A stretch of 64,000 nt of DNA. Source: an uncultured Lachnospiraceae bacterium. GTDB taxonomy: Bacteria; Bacillota; Clostridia; Lachnospirales; Lachnospiraceae. The stretch lies in NCBI GenBank assembly GCA_947164865.1, contig CAMUYA010000007.1, positions 57,696 through 121,695 of the forward strand, in the 5' to 3' direction. Position 1 is the stretch's first letter. Each line of letters begins with the position of its first letter. Both the position numbers and the translations under genes were made by a program. Shown in pieces: positions 37,615 to 47,026 of this stretch. The notes under the pieces were generated by a model. It searched no databases. It was not told the DNA's origin and worked only from the letters and a program-made list of their open reading frames with translations.

Positions 37615-38274
37615 ATGGTAGAAGCAAGAATTCAGAAACACGTTGACACGCTAATGGAACGGTATCCTGTGCTTGAAGTATGCCGAGATGATATTGTTAA
37701 GGCTTATATGATTATGGAAGACGCATATGAAAATGATCATAAGTTATTAATCGCTGGTAACGGTGGATCAGCTGCCGATTCAGAACATATAGCAGGAGAG
37801 TTGATGAAGAGATTCAGGACTCCTAGACCTGTACCAGAAGAGTTCAAGCAGAAATTATTGGATATCGATCAAGAGCGCGGTGAGAATCTTGCTAAGAATC
37901 TTGAGAGAGGATTGATGGCCATACCACTTGTAGCGCATGAAGCATTGACTACTGCGTATATCAATGATGTTGACGGTATGGGAGTTTTCGCACAGCAGCT
38001 TTATGGATTCGGCAGAAAAGGTGATGTATTCCTTGGAATAAGCACATCAGGAAATAGCAAGAATGTGATTTCTGCAACTGTTGTTGCAAGGGCGTTAGGT
38101 ATTAGGGTTATCGGTTTGACTGGTGTAAGTGGCGGGGAGTTAGCAGAAGTTGCAGACGTAGCTATAAAGGTTCCTGAGGAAGAGACTTATATGATTCAGG
38201 AATTACATCTTCCGATTTATCACTGTCTATGTTTGATGCTTGAAGATAAATTTTTTGGGAAGGGAGAGGCTTAA
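37615..38274 (+). CDS. gmhA: Sedoheptulose-7-phosphate isomerase
   Basis: This is 219 residues, a SIS-domain protein with GNGGSAADSEHIAGEL (about 49-64) and STSGNSKNVI (about 143-152), diagnostic of GmhA. It converts sedoheptulose 7-phosphate to D-glycero-D-manno-heptose 7-phosphate. AAAGGA precedes the ATG. The 199-nt gap upstream (37416-37614) is AT-rich with no gene, and I see no convincing promoter there. The stop overlaps the next start (TAATG), so gmhA and hddA are coupled. Confidence 0.93.
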   Translation: MVEARIQKHVDTLMERYPVLEVCRDDIVKAYMIMEDAYENDHKLLIAGNGGSAADSEHIAGELMKRFRTPRPVPEEFKQKLLDIDQERGENLAKNLERGLMAIPLVAHEALTTAYINDVDGMGVFAQQLYGFGRKGDVFLGISTSGNSKNVISATVVARALGIRVIGLTGVSGGELAEVADVAIKVPEEETYMIQELHLPIYHCLCLMLEDKFFGKGEA

Positions 38275-39278
38275 TGATAATCACAAAGACACCATTTAGA
38301 ATGTCGTTCTTCGGCGGTGGAACTGATATGGAGAGTTTCTTCCGTGAGTACGGAGGGGCTGTGCTCTCTACTACCTTTGATAAATACTGCTATGTAAATG
38401 TTAGACATTTGCCTCGCTTTTTTGATTGGAAAAATGAGCTTTCATATTCGAGGACAGAACGAGTGGTTCATGTGGCAGACATCGAACATCCTGCAATCCG
38501 TAACGCAATGAAAATGTTGGACATGCATGAAATACGTCTTATGTATGAGGCGGATTTACCGGCTCGTTCAGGTTTAGGAACTTCATCTTCATTTGCGGTC
38601 GGAATGCTTAATGCATTCTATGCACTTAAAGGTAAATATGCAGATAAGAAGAAGTTGGCGGATGAGGCAATATATCTTGAACGTGTTCTTTGTAATGAAA
38701 CTGGAGGGTGGCAGGATCAAATTGCAGCAGCTTATGGTGGGATGAATCGCATTGAATTCAACAAGGATGGTACATATGATGTACGTCCTATCATAATTCA
38801 TCCGGATAGGAAGAAGCAGTTGAATGACAATCTATTAATGTTTTTTACTGGATTTACAAGGTTCAGTTCTGAGATGCAGAAGGCTAACCAAGCTGGATAT
38901 GATGAAAAAATAAAGCAACTTCAACAGATGTATGAGCTTGTAGGCGAAGCAGAGGCAGTTCTTGAGGATAAGCACATAGATCTTGATAATTTCGGAAGAC
39001 TCCTTGATAAAACATGGAGACTGAAGAGACAAACCGGTGGAGCAATAACGACAGATTCTATAGATGAACTGTATGAAAAGGGAATAGCTGCAGGAGCACT
39101 TGGAGGAAAACTTCTTGGTGCTGGCGGGGGAGGTTTCCTCCTTTTCTACGTACAGCCGGAGAAAAAGAACCTAGTTAAGGAAACAATGAGAGACTTGCTA
39201 TATGTTCCGTTTCGATTTGAGGATGGTGGGACTCAAGTGATTCACTACACACCGGAAAATTTTGAACCGTTAGATTAA
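38274..39278 (+). CDS. hddA: D-glycero-alpha-D-manno-heptose-7-phosphate kinase
   Basis: This is 334 residues, a GHMP kinase: N-terminal TPFRMSFFGGGTDM, ATP loop SGLGTSSSFAVGML (about 98-111) and C-terminal GGKLLGAGGGGFLLF (about 278-292). It follows gmhA with a 1-nt overlap, as in known GDP-heptose clusters, where HddA makes the alpha-1,7-bisphosphate dephosphorylated by GmhB. The length is normal for the family. Confidence 0.92.
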   Translation: MIITKTPFRMSFFGGGTDMESFFREYGGAVLSTTFDKYCYVNVRHLPRFFDWKNELSYSRTERVVHVADIEHPAIRNAMKMLDMHEIRLMYEADLPARSGLGTSSSFAVGMLNAFYALKGKYADKKKLADEAIYLERVLCNETGGWQDQIAAAYGGMNRIEFNKDGTYDVRPIIIHPDRKKQLNDNLLMFFTGFTRFSSEMQKANQAGYDEKIKQLQQMYELVGEAEAVLEDKHIDLDNFGRLLDKTWRLKRQTGGAITTDSIDELYEKGIAAGALGGKLLGAGGGGFLLFYVQPEKKNLVKETMRDLLYVPFRFEDGGTQVIHYTPENFEPLD

Positions 39279-39291
39279 AGAGAGTAAGAAG

Positions 39292-40257
39292 ATGAAGGTA
39301 TTAGTTACAGGTGCTGGCGGCATGGTAGGCTCACACATGGTTGAACTGTTGTATAACCGTGGAGACGAGGTTATAGGTGTCTGGCACAAGAATAAAAAGA
39401 ATGTTGAACAGATTACACTCCCCATTAGATTTGTTCAGTGTGATCTTCGCTATGGTTATGGGATTGAAGAACTGATTGTGGATAACATGCCAGATCAGGT
39501 TTTTCATCTTGCGGCGCAGTCTTATCCGACAGTTTCATGGGTCAGCCCTGCGGAAACTATTGATGTGAATATTAATGGTCAGGTTGCTGTTTTTGAGGCT
39601 ATTAAGAAAGCGAGAAAGTATAAGGACCTTTCTTATGACCCTATGGTTGTGGTGGCATGTTCAAGTGCTGAGTATGGCCAGACGCTGAATGAACTTGAAG
39701 ATCCTTTCGTTAAAGAGACGGCAGAACTCAAGCCGTTACATCCGTATGGAGTTAGCAAGGTCGGACAGGACCTTCTGGCATTTCAGTATTTTATGAATGA
39801 TCATATTCGTTGCATAAGAGCAAGGATTTTTAACTCGACAGGAACTCGTAAAGTAAATGATGTAACATCAGACTTCACTAAGAGAGCTGTAGAAGCGGAT
39901 AAAGCAGGAGTGTATGAACTTCGCTGCGGTAATCTTGAAACGAAGCGTGCGATTATGGATCAGCGTGATCTTGTTCACGCATTAATGCTTCTTGCTGATA
40001 AAGGAAAAGCCGGAGACGTTTATAATATCAGTTCAGAGCATATATACCAGATGGAAGATATTGTGAAAATGATTGAAAAGGCTATCGGTCATCAACTGGA
40101 AAGAAAGGTGGATCCTGTGTTGATACGTCCAACTGACGAAAGAATTATAGTTGGCAACGTGGATAAGCTTAAGGCTGACACTGGGTGGAAACAGGAAGTA
40201 CCTATGAGTCAGACGATAGCTGATATGCTTGAGTATTGGAGATTATATCTGAGGTAA
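39292..40257 (+). CDS. NAD(P)-dependent GDP-sugar dehydratase/reductase (SDR)
   Basis: This is 321 residues, an extended SDR with GAGGMVGSHMVELL (nucleotide loop, 7-20), FHLAAQSYPTVSW, catalytic SSAEYG and YGVSK, and a C-terminal sugar-nucleotide region (RPTDERIIVGNVDKL). The length and the RARIFNSTG segment match GDP-mannose 4,6-dehydratase and RMD-type reductases. Directly after the GDP-heptose genes, it most likely converts GDP-heptose to a 4-keto, 6-deoxy or epimerised form. Which of these is inference. It starts 13 nt after hddA. Confidence 0.85.
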   Translation: MKVLVTGAGGMVGSHMVELLYNRGDEVIGVWHKNKKNVEQITLPIRFVQCDLRYGYGIEELIVDNMPDQVFHLAAQSYPTVSWVSPAETIDVNINGQVAVFEAIKKARKYKDLSYDPMVVVACSSAEYGQTLNELEDPFVKETAELKPLHPYGVSKVGQDLLAFQYFMNDHIRCIRARIFNSTGTRKVNDVTSDFTKRAVEADKAGVYELRCGNLETKRAIMDQRDLVHALMLLADKGKAGDVYNISSEHIYQMEDIVKMIEKAIGHQLERKVDPVLIRPTDERIIVGNVDKLKADTGWKQEVPMSQTIADMLEYWRLYLR

Positions 40258-40262
40258 ATGTA

Positions 40263-41027
40263 ATGGCTTTAAATAGACGTAACTTCATGAATACCGTGAT
40301 TGATGATGTTACTATGTCGGAAGCGGTAGATTATATAGAAAAGTGCATCTTAGAACGCAGAATCGGACAGGTAATAACACCAAATGTAGATCAAATAGTT
40401 CGCATTGAATGGGATGGGTATTTCAAAAAAATCTGTGAAAATTGTGAATTAGTATTAGTTGATGGACATCCGTTATTATGGATTGCCAAATGGTATGGAA
40501 AACCTTTTAAGCAAAAAATTCCAGGGTCTGAACTTGTTCCTGTTTTATGTGAAATGGCAGCAAAGAAGGGGTATTCGGTTTTTTTACTTGGGGCAGCAGA
40601 GGGAGTTGCGGAAATAGCCGCAAATAATTTGAGAAAAAAATATCCTGCGTTAAATGTAGTAGGAACATATTCTCCTCCGTTTGGGTTTGAAAAAGATAAA
40701 AAGGAAATTGAAAAAATTGATGAGATTTTATATAAGTCAGGTGCCGATATGCTTTTTGTTGGCATGGGGGTACCTAAACAGGATATTTTTATTTATGAGA
40801 ATATGAGTATATACAAAATACCTATGTCTTTTTCTATAGGAGCTACAATCGATTTTATTGCTGGCACGCAAAAACGTGCGCCAAGATGGATGAGAAATCA
40901 CGGACTGGAATGGCTTTATAGAATTTTTAGAGATCCTTTGAGATTAGGAAAAAGATATCTTATTGACGATAGAAAAATATTTAGGCTTGTTTTTAAGTAC
41001 AAGCCCAAAAAACAGAGTAATTTTTGA
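40263..41027 (+). CDS. WecG/TagA/CpsF family glycosyltransferase (GT26)
   Basis: This is 254 residues from ATG 40263, preceded by GAGGT at 40251-40255; longer in-frame readings have no ribosome site and start inside the previous gene. It has family marks VITPNVDQIVRI, VDGHPLLWIAKWYG, KIPGSELVPVLCE, FLLGAAEG, FVGMGVPKQD and RAPRWMRNHGLEWLYR. These enzymes add the second sugar (often N-acetylmannosamine or glucose) to an undecaprenyl-PP-linked primer on the membrane face, so it probably acts early in assembly of this Wzx/Wzy-type repeat unit. The initiating phosphosugar transferase is not in the window. Confidence 0.9.
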   Translation: MALNRRNFMNTVIDDVTMSEAVDYIEKCILERRIGQVITPNVDQIVRIEWDGYFKKICENCELVLVDGHPLLWIAKWYGKPFKQKIPGSELVPVLCEMAAKKGYSVFLLGAAEGVAEIAANNLRKKYPALNVVGTYSPPFGFEKDKKEIEKIDEILYKSGADMLFVGMGVPKQDIFIYENMSIYKIPMSFSIGATIDFIAGTQKRAPRWMRNHGLEWLYRIFRDPLRLGKRYLIDDRKIFRLVFKYKPKKQSNF

Positions 41028-41060
41028 TTGTAATCATAATTCATAGTTGGAATAGAGACA

Positions 41061-42302
41061 ATGAATAATAAAAGATCACTAAATGGAATAAATTTAATAT
41101 ATGGATTTTACAAGTATTTGTGGTTTTTTATTATTTTTCCAAAACCTATTCAGCTAATTTTGCTTGTTATTATTTCAGTAATTATGATATATGATTCTAA
41201 AGGAAAATTACGATTGAATAAATGGGCTAATTATTTGTTAATACTTGCCTGTATACACTTTACAGCAATAATGTGCGATATACTAAGATTTCCCGATGAT
41301 GTTAATAGATTATTTGCAGCAATTAATACAGCTACCTTATGGTTGACATCAGGAATAATTATTGGATACGTGATTCATTGTAAAGCCAAACTAGATATTA
41401 TTCGAATAGGTAGATACTGTGTTATAAATATATACATAAATGCGGTAATGGCTTTGCTAGCCGCTTTTTTGTACTATGTAATGGATATTCCGAGTGTTGT
41501 TTTTTTAGGGAAGAATCTATATGGTACAAATTGGCTAAATAGTAGAGCTGTAATAAAGTATTCAGGTTTTAATGATTACCCAAATATGAATTTGTTTTTT
41601 TTGATGTTGTTATTTACTATGAGTATACCTTATTTAAAGAGGAAGGGAAGAATATTCACTTTTTGGGTTGTGAGTATTTGCTGTTTGTCAGAGCTTATCA
41701 TACATTCAAGATCAGGATTGGTTTTATTTTTTTTATCAATCGTTATTTTCCTATCAGAAAACATGTCAAATAAGTATAGAAAGGCTGTTATAGGGCTTTT
41801 GTGCATCGTTACACTACTGCTCTTTGTTTTATATTATAAAAATATATGGGGGATAATAGTTAGTAAAATTATTTATGGAAATACTAGTAGCACGATGTAT
41901 AGAATTGACTTGATTATAACTACAATAAAAGTGACAATTAAAGAAAATCCAATATTTGGGATCGGAGTTAAAAGGGTCTTTAGGCCTGAAGAGGCTTATG
42001 TTGCTTATTTGGGGTCGCATTCTACATACGTTGGTTTTTTTTACAAAACAGGTATGATTGGCTTTCTTATAGGACTTCTTATTTTTTATCATTTTAACAG
42101 ACCCATTTTAAGATATTATCGTAGCTCTATTTTTGTCAAGCAAATAATAGGCTTTATCTTAGCATTTATTATTTTGTTTGGAATAGAAGATATTGACGGG
42201 ACAAATTGGAGTATTATTGCCTACTTTTTAAGTATGGTTTTGCTAAGTGAATACATTGGGGAATCACAAAAGTTAGGGGTTTACAAATTTCGAAAAGACT
42301 AA
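41061..42302 (+). CDS. wzy: O-antigen/capsule polymerase (Wzy-like)
   Basis: This is 413 residues with about eleven transmembrane helices and two larger outer loops. HSRSGLVLFFLSIV and the periplasmic-loop pattern NPIFGIGVKRVF ... GSHSTYVGFF are typical of the Wzy/WaaL polymerase-ligase family. It should polymerise lipid-linked repeats flipped by the Wzx encoded two genes downstream. Very AT-rich. Confidence 0.85.
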   Translation: MNNKRSLNGINLIYGFYKYLWFFIIFPKPIQLILLVIISVIMIYDSKGKLRLNKWANYLLILACIHFTAIMCDILRFPDDVNRLFAAINTATLWLTSGIIIGYVIHCKAKLDIIRIGRYCVINIYINAVMALLAAFLYYVMDIPSVVFLGKNLYGTNWLNSRAVIKYSGFNDYPNMNLFFLMLLFTMSIPYLKRKGRIFTFWVVSICCLSELIIHSRSGLVLFFLSIVIFLSENMSNKYRKAVIGLLCIVTLLLFVLYYKNIWGIIVSKIIYGNTSSTMYRIDLIITTIKVTIKENPIFGIGVKRVFRPEEAYVAYLGSHSTYVGFFYKTGMIGFLIGLLIFYHFNRPILRYYRSSIFVKQIIGFILAFIILFGIEDIDGTNWSIIAYFLSMVLLSEYIGESQKLGVYKFRKD

Positions 42303-42323
42303 GTGCAGAACAGAGTGAGGCAA

Positions 42324-43259
42324 ATGATTAATAATTTGAAAAATATTTTTAGAGTTTTTGCTGCTATTTTTTTTGGAAGTATTATATACGTATATATTCT
42401 GTTACGTAATAGAAAAACTCTTTATATTATTACAGATAGTGGAATTGGAGACATTTTTCCTACATGCTCTTATTTACAAGAGTTTAGAAAAAAGCATAAC
42501 AAACAAATAGTGATATTAGGAATAGAAGAAAAAAAAGAATTATATGAAATGTATCCTAAATCATATGATGATATTATGTATTTTAAGAAATCAAAATATG
42601 AATATCTACAGCTGTTTTCATCTTTAGATATAGGATATGCTTTTTCTGTGTTTTCCAAAAGAATAATATCAACTAGAGTGGGGAGTCATTCAAGAGGAGA
42701 TTATGTGAGTAAGCTATATAATACGTCTTATTTGGATACTATAAAATGCGGATGTTTTGATTTGAACAGAGATACACAATTACATCCGCCAATAGTCCCC
42801 GATGCAGATATTCGAAGGTTTATTGATGAGTTTGATCTTATAAAAAAGAGGACAATAATTGTAAATCCATATGCAAATTCTATAGTTACTGACTGTGATG
42901 CTTTTTTGTCTGAGTTGGTACTAAGACTAAAAAAAGATGGGTTTCAAGTAGTAACTAATTTGTCGAATAACAAACAAAAGCCAATACCTGGGACGAAAGG
43001 GATGGTATGCTCATTAACTGAGGCATACAAGTTGGCTTCGTATTGTGGTTTTGTAGTAGGTGCACGTAGTGGTTTTATGGATTTTACTGCATATGCAGAT
43101 TGCGTTCCGATTACGCTGTTTGATGAGAAATATCCTTATTATGAATTTATAAGATTGTCAAAATGGGGGATTAATCCGAAAGTAAAAGATATTATACTTA
43201 CAAGTGACAATAATAAGAATATCGAAAATGTAGTTAGAGTGGTTATGAATGAACAATAA
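42324..43259 (+). CDS. GT-B protein resembling GT9 heptosyltransferases
   Basis: This is 311 residues from ATG 42324 (GTGAGG upstream); a GTG at 42303, directly after the preceding stop, is an alternative. A membrane-like helix (about 8-27) is followed by TDSGIGDIFPTCSYLQEF, the glycine loop of GT9-type transferases, and a C-terminal nucleotide site (VVGARSGFMDFTAYADCVPITLF). It is shorter and more divergent than LPS heptosyltransferases. With GDP-heptose synthesis encoded just upstream it is the best candidate for heptose transfer. That is inference, and a surface-glycan processing role cannot be excluded. Confidence 0.6.
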   Translation: MINNLKNIFRVFAAIFFGSIIYVYILLRNRKTLYIITDSGIGDIFPTCSYLQEFRKKHNKQIVILGIEEKKELYEMYPKSYDDIMYFKKSKYEYLQLFSSLDIGYAFSVFSKRIISTRVGSHSRGDYVSKLYNTSYLDTIKCGCFDLNRDTQLHPPIVPDADIRRFIDEFDLIKKRTIIVNPYANSIVTDCDAFLSELVLRLKKDGFQVVTNLSNNKQKPIPGTKGMVCSLTEAYKLASYCGFVVGARSGFMDFTAYADCVPITLFDEKYPYYEFIRLSKWGINPKVKDIILTSDNNKNIENVVRVVMNEQ

Positions 43260-44673
43260 AGAAGAGAAGAAAGTAATAAAGGTTAGTGTTTGGTTTGCAT
43301 TATGTAATATTATACAGAAAATAGCAGTTCTTATTTCTGTTCCAATTTTTACAAGACTTATAATTCCAGAGGAGTATGGCTTGGTTGCTGTATTTCAAAG
43401 TTGGAATAATATTTTAATTATAATTGTAACCCTTAGTTTATCAATGGGAGTTTTTAATAATGGAATGTTGAAATATGAGCATGATCGAAACAGATATGTT
43501 TCATCAATGCAAGGTTTATCATCGCTAAGTGCAATATTCTTTTTAATTATGGCTCTTTTTTTGCGCAATGTTTTAATTGAAGCGACTGGGCTTCCAATAA
43601 GTTCTATATTACTCATGTTTATATACTATATATTTCAGCCATCGTTTGAATATTGGACGGCCAAAAATAGATATGAATATAAATATAAGTGGTTACTCGT
43701 TGCAACGATAATATATGCTATCGCGACAATTATAGTGCCAGTAATAGCAGTGCTGAGTTGTACTGGCAATTTAGGTGTTGTAAAAATTAACTCAACTTTA
43801 TGCACGTTGATTATTTTTACTTTTGTTTTCTATGTTATCAATTGGGTTAAGGGGAGAACACTGTATGTAAAAGAATATTGGAAATACGCTTTTTGGTTTA
43901 ATCTTCCACTTATTCCGAATTATTTATCCAATATGCTGTTGCATCAGGTTGATAGAATTATGATTGACAAAATATGTGGTTCAACTTATGCAGCGATATA
44001 TAGCGTTGCTTGTTATCTACAAACAGGTGTGACAATCATGATTAATGCTATAAACGCCACTTTTGTTCCTTGGCTATATGAACGACTCAAAAATAAGGAT
44101 TACAAATCTATTCAAAAAAGATCTGAAAGTATTCTGATTATAATTGGAGGAATAACTTTCGGTATAATTTCCTGTACACCAGAAATAATTCATATTATTG
44201 CGCCTAAAGAGTATTGGGAAGCTATATGGGTGGTTCCGCCGGTTGTTCTTGGAACATATATCACCATATTATATATGTTTTTTGCCAATGTAGAAATATA
44301 TTATGAGAAACGAATTTTTATGACTTGCGCTACAACGGTTGCTGCATTAATTAATATGGTATTAAACGCTATTCTTATTCCATTATTTGGATACATTGCT
44401 TGTGCCTATACAACTATTATCAGCTATATAATATATGTCTTTGCTCATTATATTTTTACTAACAGAATACTTACAGAAGACGGACGGCATATAAAAGAAA
44501 TTCGTATATACTCAATAAGAAGGCACATGTTAATTTGTACTATTGTAGGTGTATTTTGTGTTTTGCAGATGTTGCTTTTCCGCTTTATGGTTATTAGATT
44601 TATAATACTATTTGCAATTATAATTTTTTTATATAAAAGGTGGGGATACAAGTTGAAAGAAATATTAAAATGA
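43249..44673 (+). CDS. wzx: Lipid-linked repeat-unit flippase (Wzx)
   Basis: This is 474 residues with twelve to fourteen transmembrane helices in the MOP/MVF polysaccharide-flippase pattern: NIIQKIAVLISVPIFTRLI near the start, and FWFNLPLIPNYLSNMLLHQVDRIMI in the middle. It overlaps the previous gene by 11 nt and at its other end overlaps a decayed licD start by 4 nt. With the Wzy-like protein it defines a Wzx/Wzy-dependent pathway next to the two ABC-type exporters of the window. Confidence 0.9.
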   Translation: MNNKEEKKVIKVSVWFALCNIIQKIAVLISVPIFTRLIIPEEYGLVAVFQSWNNILIIIVTLSLSMGVFNNGMLKYEHDRNRYVSSMQGLSSLSAIFFLIMALFLRNVLIEATGLPISSILLMFIYYIFQPSFEYWTAKNRYEYKYKWLLVATIIYAIATIIVPVIAVLSCTGNLGVVKINSTLCTLIIFTFVFYVINWVKGRTLYVKEYWKYAFWFNLPLIPNYLSNMLLHQVDRIMIDKICGSTYAAIYSVACYLQTGVTIMINAINATFVPWLYERLKNKDYKSIQKRSESILIIIGGITFGIISCTPEIIHIIAPKEYWEAIWVVPPVVLGTYITILYMFFANVEIYYEKRIFMTCATTVAALINMVLNAILIPLFGYIACAYTTIISYIIYVFAHYIFTNRILTEDGRHIKEIRIYSIRRHMLICTIVGVFCVLQMLLFRFMVIRFIILFAIIIFLYKRWGYKLKEILK

Positions 44674-44858
44674 TTGAGAAGCAGTATGGAATTATTATTC
44701 CTGATGAACGAATCAGAATATGAGAAGCAACGTTGGAAGTGTGGAAAGTATGTGTTGATACGTGCAAAGAGAACAACATAAAGTGTTTTTTTTTGGAATG
44801 CCTTTAGGTTCGGTTTGACATGAAGGATTTATAAATTGAATGGTGATCTAGGCATTGT
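44670..44858 (+). pseudogene. Decayed 5' fragment of a licD gene
   Basis: ATG 44670 overlaps the wzx stop (ATGA). The frame reads MIEKQYGIIIPDERIRI, then TGA (44721-44723), then EATLEVWKVCVDTCKENN, IKCFF and further stops. Position by position this matches the start of the intact licD at 46003 (IPEKRVKTWEIQLEMWK ... ENNLKYFFFWGS). DNA identity is visible, for example GACATGAAGGATTTATA in both. The 3' part is missing. The original operon probably continued from wzx into this licD before transposon insertion and replacement by the present copy. Confidence 0.8.
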
Positions 44859-44928
44859 TAGCATTAAATAATTACGTATGATCTGAGATTTATTTATCTA
44901 TAGTTCACGATAGTTTTTCTAACCACAA

Positions 44929-45760
44929 TCAATCGACTGTGATCAGTGGTATCGACTCGAGACACTCGATACCAAGCAGTTTATAGTAATGGTTGGCTTT
45001 ATTGAAAGCCAACCATGTGATGATTCTATCATCATAAACTTTACTTTTTTGATTACGCATTGTCAGGAAAAGTGATAGAGGATTGTATTCCGAATCCTTC
45101 AACAATTCCTGCAGGCGGCGGACTATAACGGTAGATATTAATGTCAGGAGTAGGCGACCACGGAATGTATCTTCGCTCTATCTTCTGAGCGGAAGCATGT
45201 CGGCATAGTTCTTGCCGATATTAAATACCTGCTCAATGTGCTTTCTTGCATAATAGTGAGGAAGGACCTTATCTTTTGCAATCCTTCTGGATGATGCAAG
45301 AACAAATGCTCCTTCTGTAACATTCTTCCTGTCCGATAGAGGAGAGGAACTTGCTGAATCCGCTAGCTGACAGGGTTGGTGTTCGGATAAAGAGGCCTGG
45401 CATATTCTTTTCCTACCATGTATAAGCATGCCTATTGGCAAGTGAGCAGAGGATATAGTAAAGAGTCATGGCATACAGCGTTTCTGTATTTGGATATCCT
45501 ACCGATTCTATGATACTGTCCAGTCCTTCGTCACGAATAAAGGAATCAAGCAGTAAAATGTCCTCGAAATCAAGGATGAGCTTTTCCCTCTGTGCGGACA
45601 AGGATTAAGGAAACAGAACCGTCGGATCGGGAGGCGGGAATTCATTGGCATCGGGATCATAACAGAAAACTCTACGTTCCTTGTTTCTGAAAAGTAATTT
45701 CTCCTTATCAAGAATGAGGGCAAGGTTGATATAATCCTTGGAAGTTTTTTGCCCTGCCAT
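44929..45760 (-). pseudogene. Decayed transposase (IS4/IS1634-like)
   Basis: On the minus strand the frame starts at ATG 45758-45760 (MAGQKTSKDYINLALIL). It is interrupted by TAA after VLFP, resumes (AQREKLILDFEDILLLDSF; GYPNTETLYAMTLYYILCS), shifts frame near 45420, then gives HYYARKHIEQVFNIGKNYAD. After another shift it ends with RGRLLLTLISTVIVRRLQEL ... NHYYKLLGIE before TGA (44929-44931). The C-terminal HIEQVFNIGKNYAD block is typical of IS1634-like DDE transposases. Internal sequence is lost. TTTCTAACC occurs at 44916-44924 and inverted at 45837-45845; these may be remains of terminal repeats. The 242 bp from 45761 to licD hold no other gene. Confidence 0.75.
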
Positions 45761-46002
45761 TTGCTGATGCAAAGTTTGCCGTACTACTTGCTGTTTTTGG
45801 TATCATATGCGATATATACCGGATTCCTCCTTTTACGGTTAGAAATATTCTAACTACAATATTTCACAGATAATATAAATATTCAATAGTCAAAGTGCAA
45901 AAAGTGCAGTAATAATCAATATTTGTAACCATTTGCCACATGGTCAGAATATGTGGTCAGATAAGTGGCTCGGAAACTAAAGTTTATTAAGAGGAAATAT
46001 TA

Positions 46003-46947
46003 ATGAAAAAAAAACTTTTAGAACTAGAGAATAAGTATGAGTGTAAAATTCCAGAAAAAAGAGTAAAAACCTGGGAAATACAATTGGAAATGTGGAAATG
46101 CTTTGATAGGATCTGTCAGGAAAACAATTTAAAATATTTCTTTTTTTGGGGAAGCCTGTTAGGTGCAGTGCGACATGAAGGATTTATACCTTGGGATGAT
46201 GATATAGATATTGTTATGCCTAGAGAAGATTATGATAAGTTTGAATTATTAGCTGATAAATATATCCAGATGCCACTGTTTTTAAAGTCTGCAAAATCAA
46301 CGGAAGGATTTTATTGGAGTCTACAGATTATAAATACAAATACATCTTGTGTTAGAACGCAAGCTATGGATGATCCAGAATTGCATCAGCAGGGGATGGC
46401 CTTAGACATTGTACCGCTTGATATTGTTCCAAGTAATAAAATAGATAGGAGAATACATTACATACATATGAAAATGGATTTTTCTATGTTGAACAAGCAT
46501 GTGGATAGGTGGAAAAATCTTGGAATAAAAGGGAAGATTATAAAGGCACTTTCATATCTTTACTATTTTGGTATGAGTCGTGAAAAGCAGATTAGAAGAA
46601 CAGAAAAAATTCGAACAGTAAAACAATTAAATAACAGCTTGGAAGTTTCAGATTCAGTACATTTTCACAGATATCCTAAAGAATGGTTTGATGAAGCAGA
46701 ATACTTGCAGTTTGAAGAGAATCAGGTTCCGGTGCCAGTTGAGTATAAAGAAGTATTGGTGGATTTATATGGTGATTATATGAGATTACCAGATTTGAAA
46801 AATAGAAAGATTCAGGATGATCAAGCTGCGGGGTGGTTTGTTGATCCAGACATCTCATACCGTGAGTATAGTGAAATAATTAAGATGAGAAAGAATTCAA
46901 TAATAAACGAGACAAAAAAATCATATCATGCATACTGTGATAAATGA
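46003..46947 (+). CDS. licD: LicD-family phosphoryl-ligand transferase
   Basis: This is 314 residues. The LicD core is clear: WGSLLGAVRHEGFIPWDDDIDI (about 49-70), then VMPREDYDKF, with the acidic DDDIDI metal site. LicD proteins move a phospho-substituent (phosphocholine is the classic case) from a CDP/CMP-activated donor to a glycan hydroxyl. Two cytidylyltransferase-like proteins and phosphonate synthesis genes follow, so the donor here may be a CMP-activated phosphonate. That is inference. AGAGGAAA precedes the ATG. A decayed paralog lies 1.3 kb upstream, and transposase debris sits between them. Confidence 0.88.
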   Translation: MKKKLLELENKYECKIPEKRVKTWEIQLEMWKCFDRICQENNLKYFFFWGSLLGAVRHEGFIPWDDDIDIVMPREDYDKFELLADKYIQMPLFLKSAKSTEGFYWSLQIINTNTSCVRTQAMDDPELHQQGMALDIVPLDIVPSNKIDRRIHYIHMKMDFSMLNKHVDRWKNLGIKGKIIKALSYLYYFGMSREKQIRRTEKIRTVKQLNNSLEVSDSVHFHRYPKEWFDEAEYLQFEENQVPVPVEYKEVLVDLYGDYMRLPDLKNRKIQDDQAAGWFVDPDISYREYSEIIKMRKNSIINETKKSYHAYCDK

Positions 46948-47026
46948 CATATTATCCAGAAAGAGATCATTATCAAAAATGAAAATAATTACATGACAGA
47001 TACTGTAGTTAAGGAGCATTAACAAT

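Noticed and set aside
40236..40262. Longer start for the WecG-like protein
   Set aside because: It would begin inside the previous gene without a Shine-Dalgarno, while ATG 40263 has GAGGT at the right distance and matches the family start.
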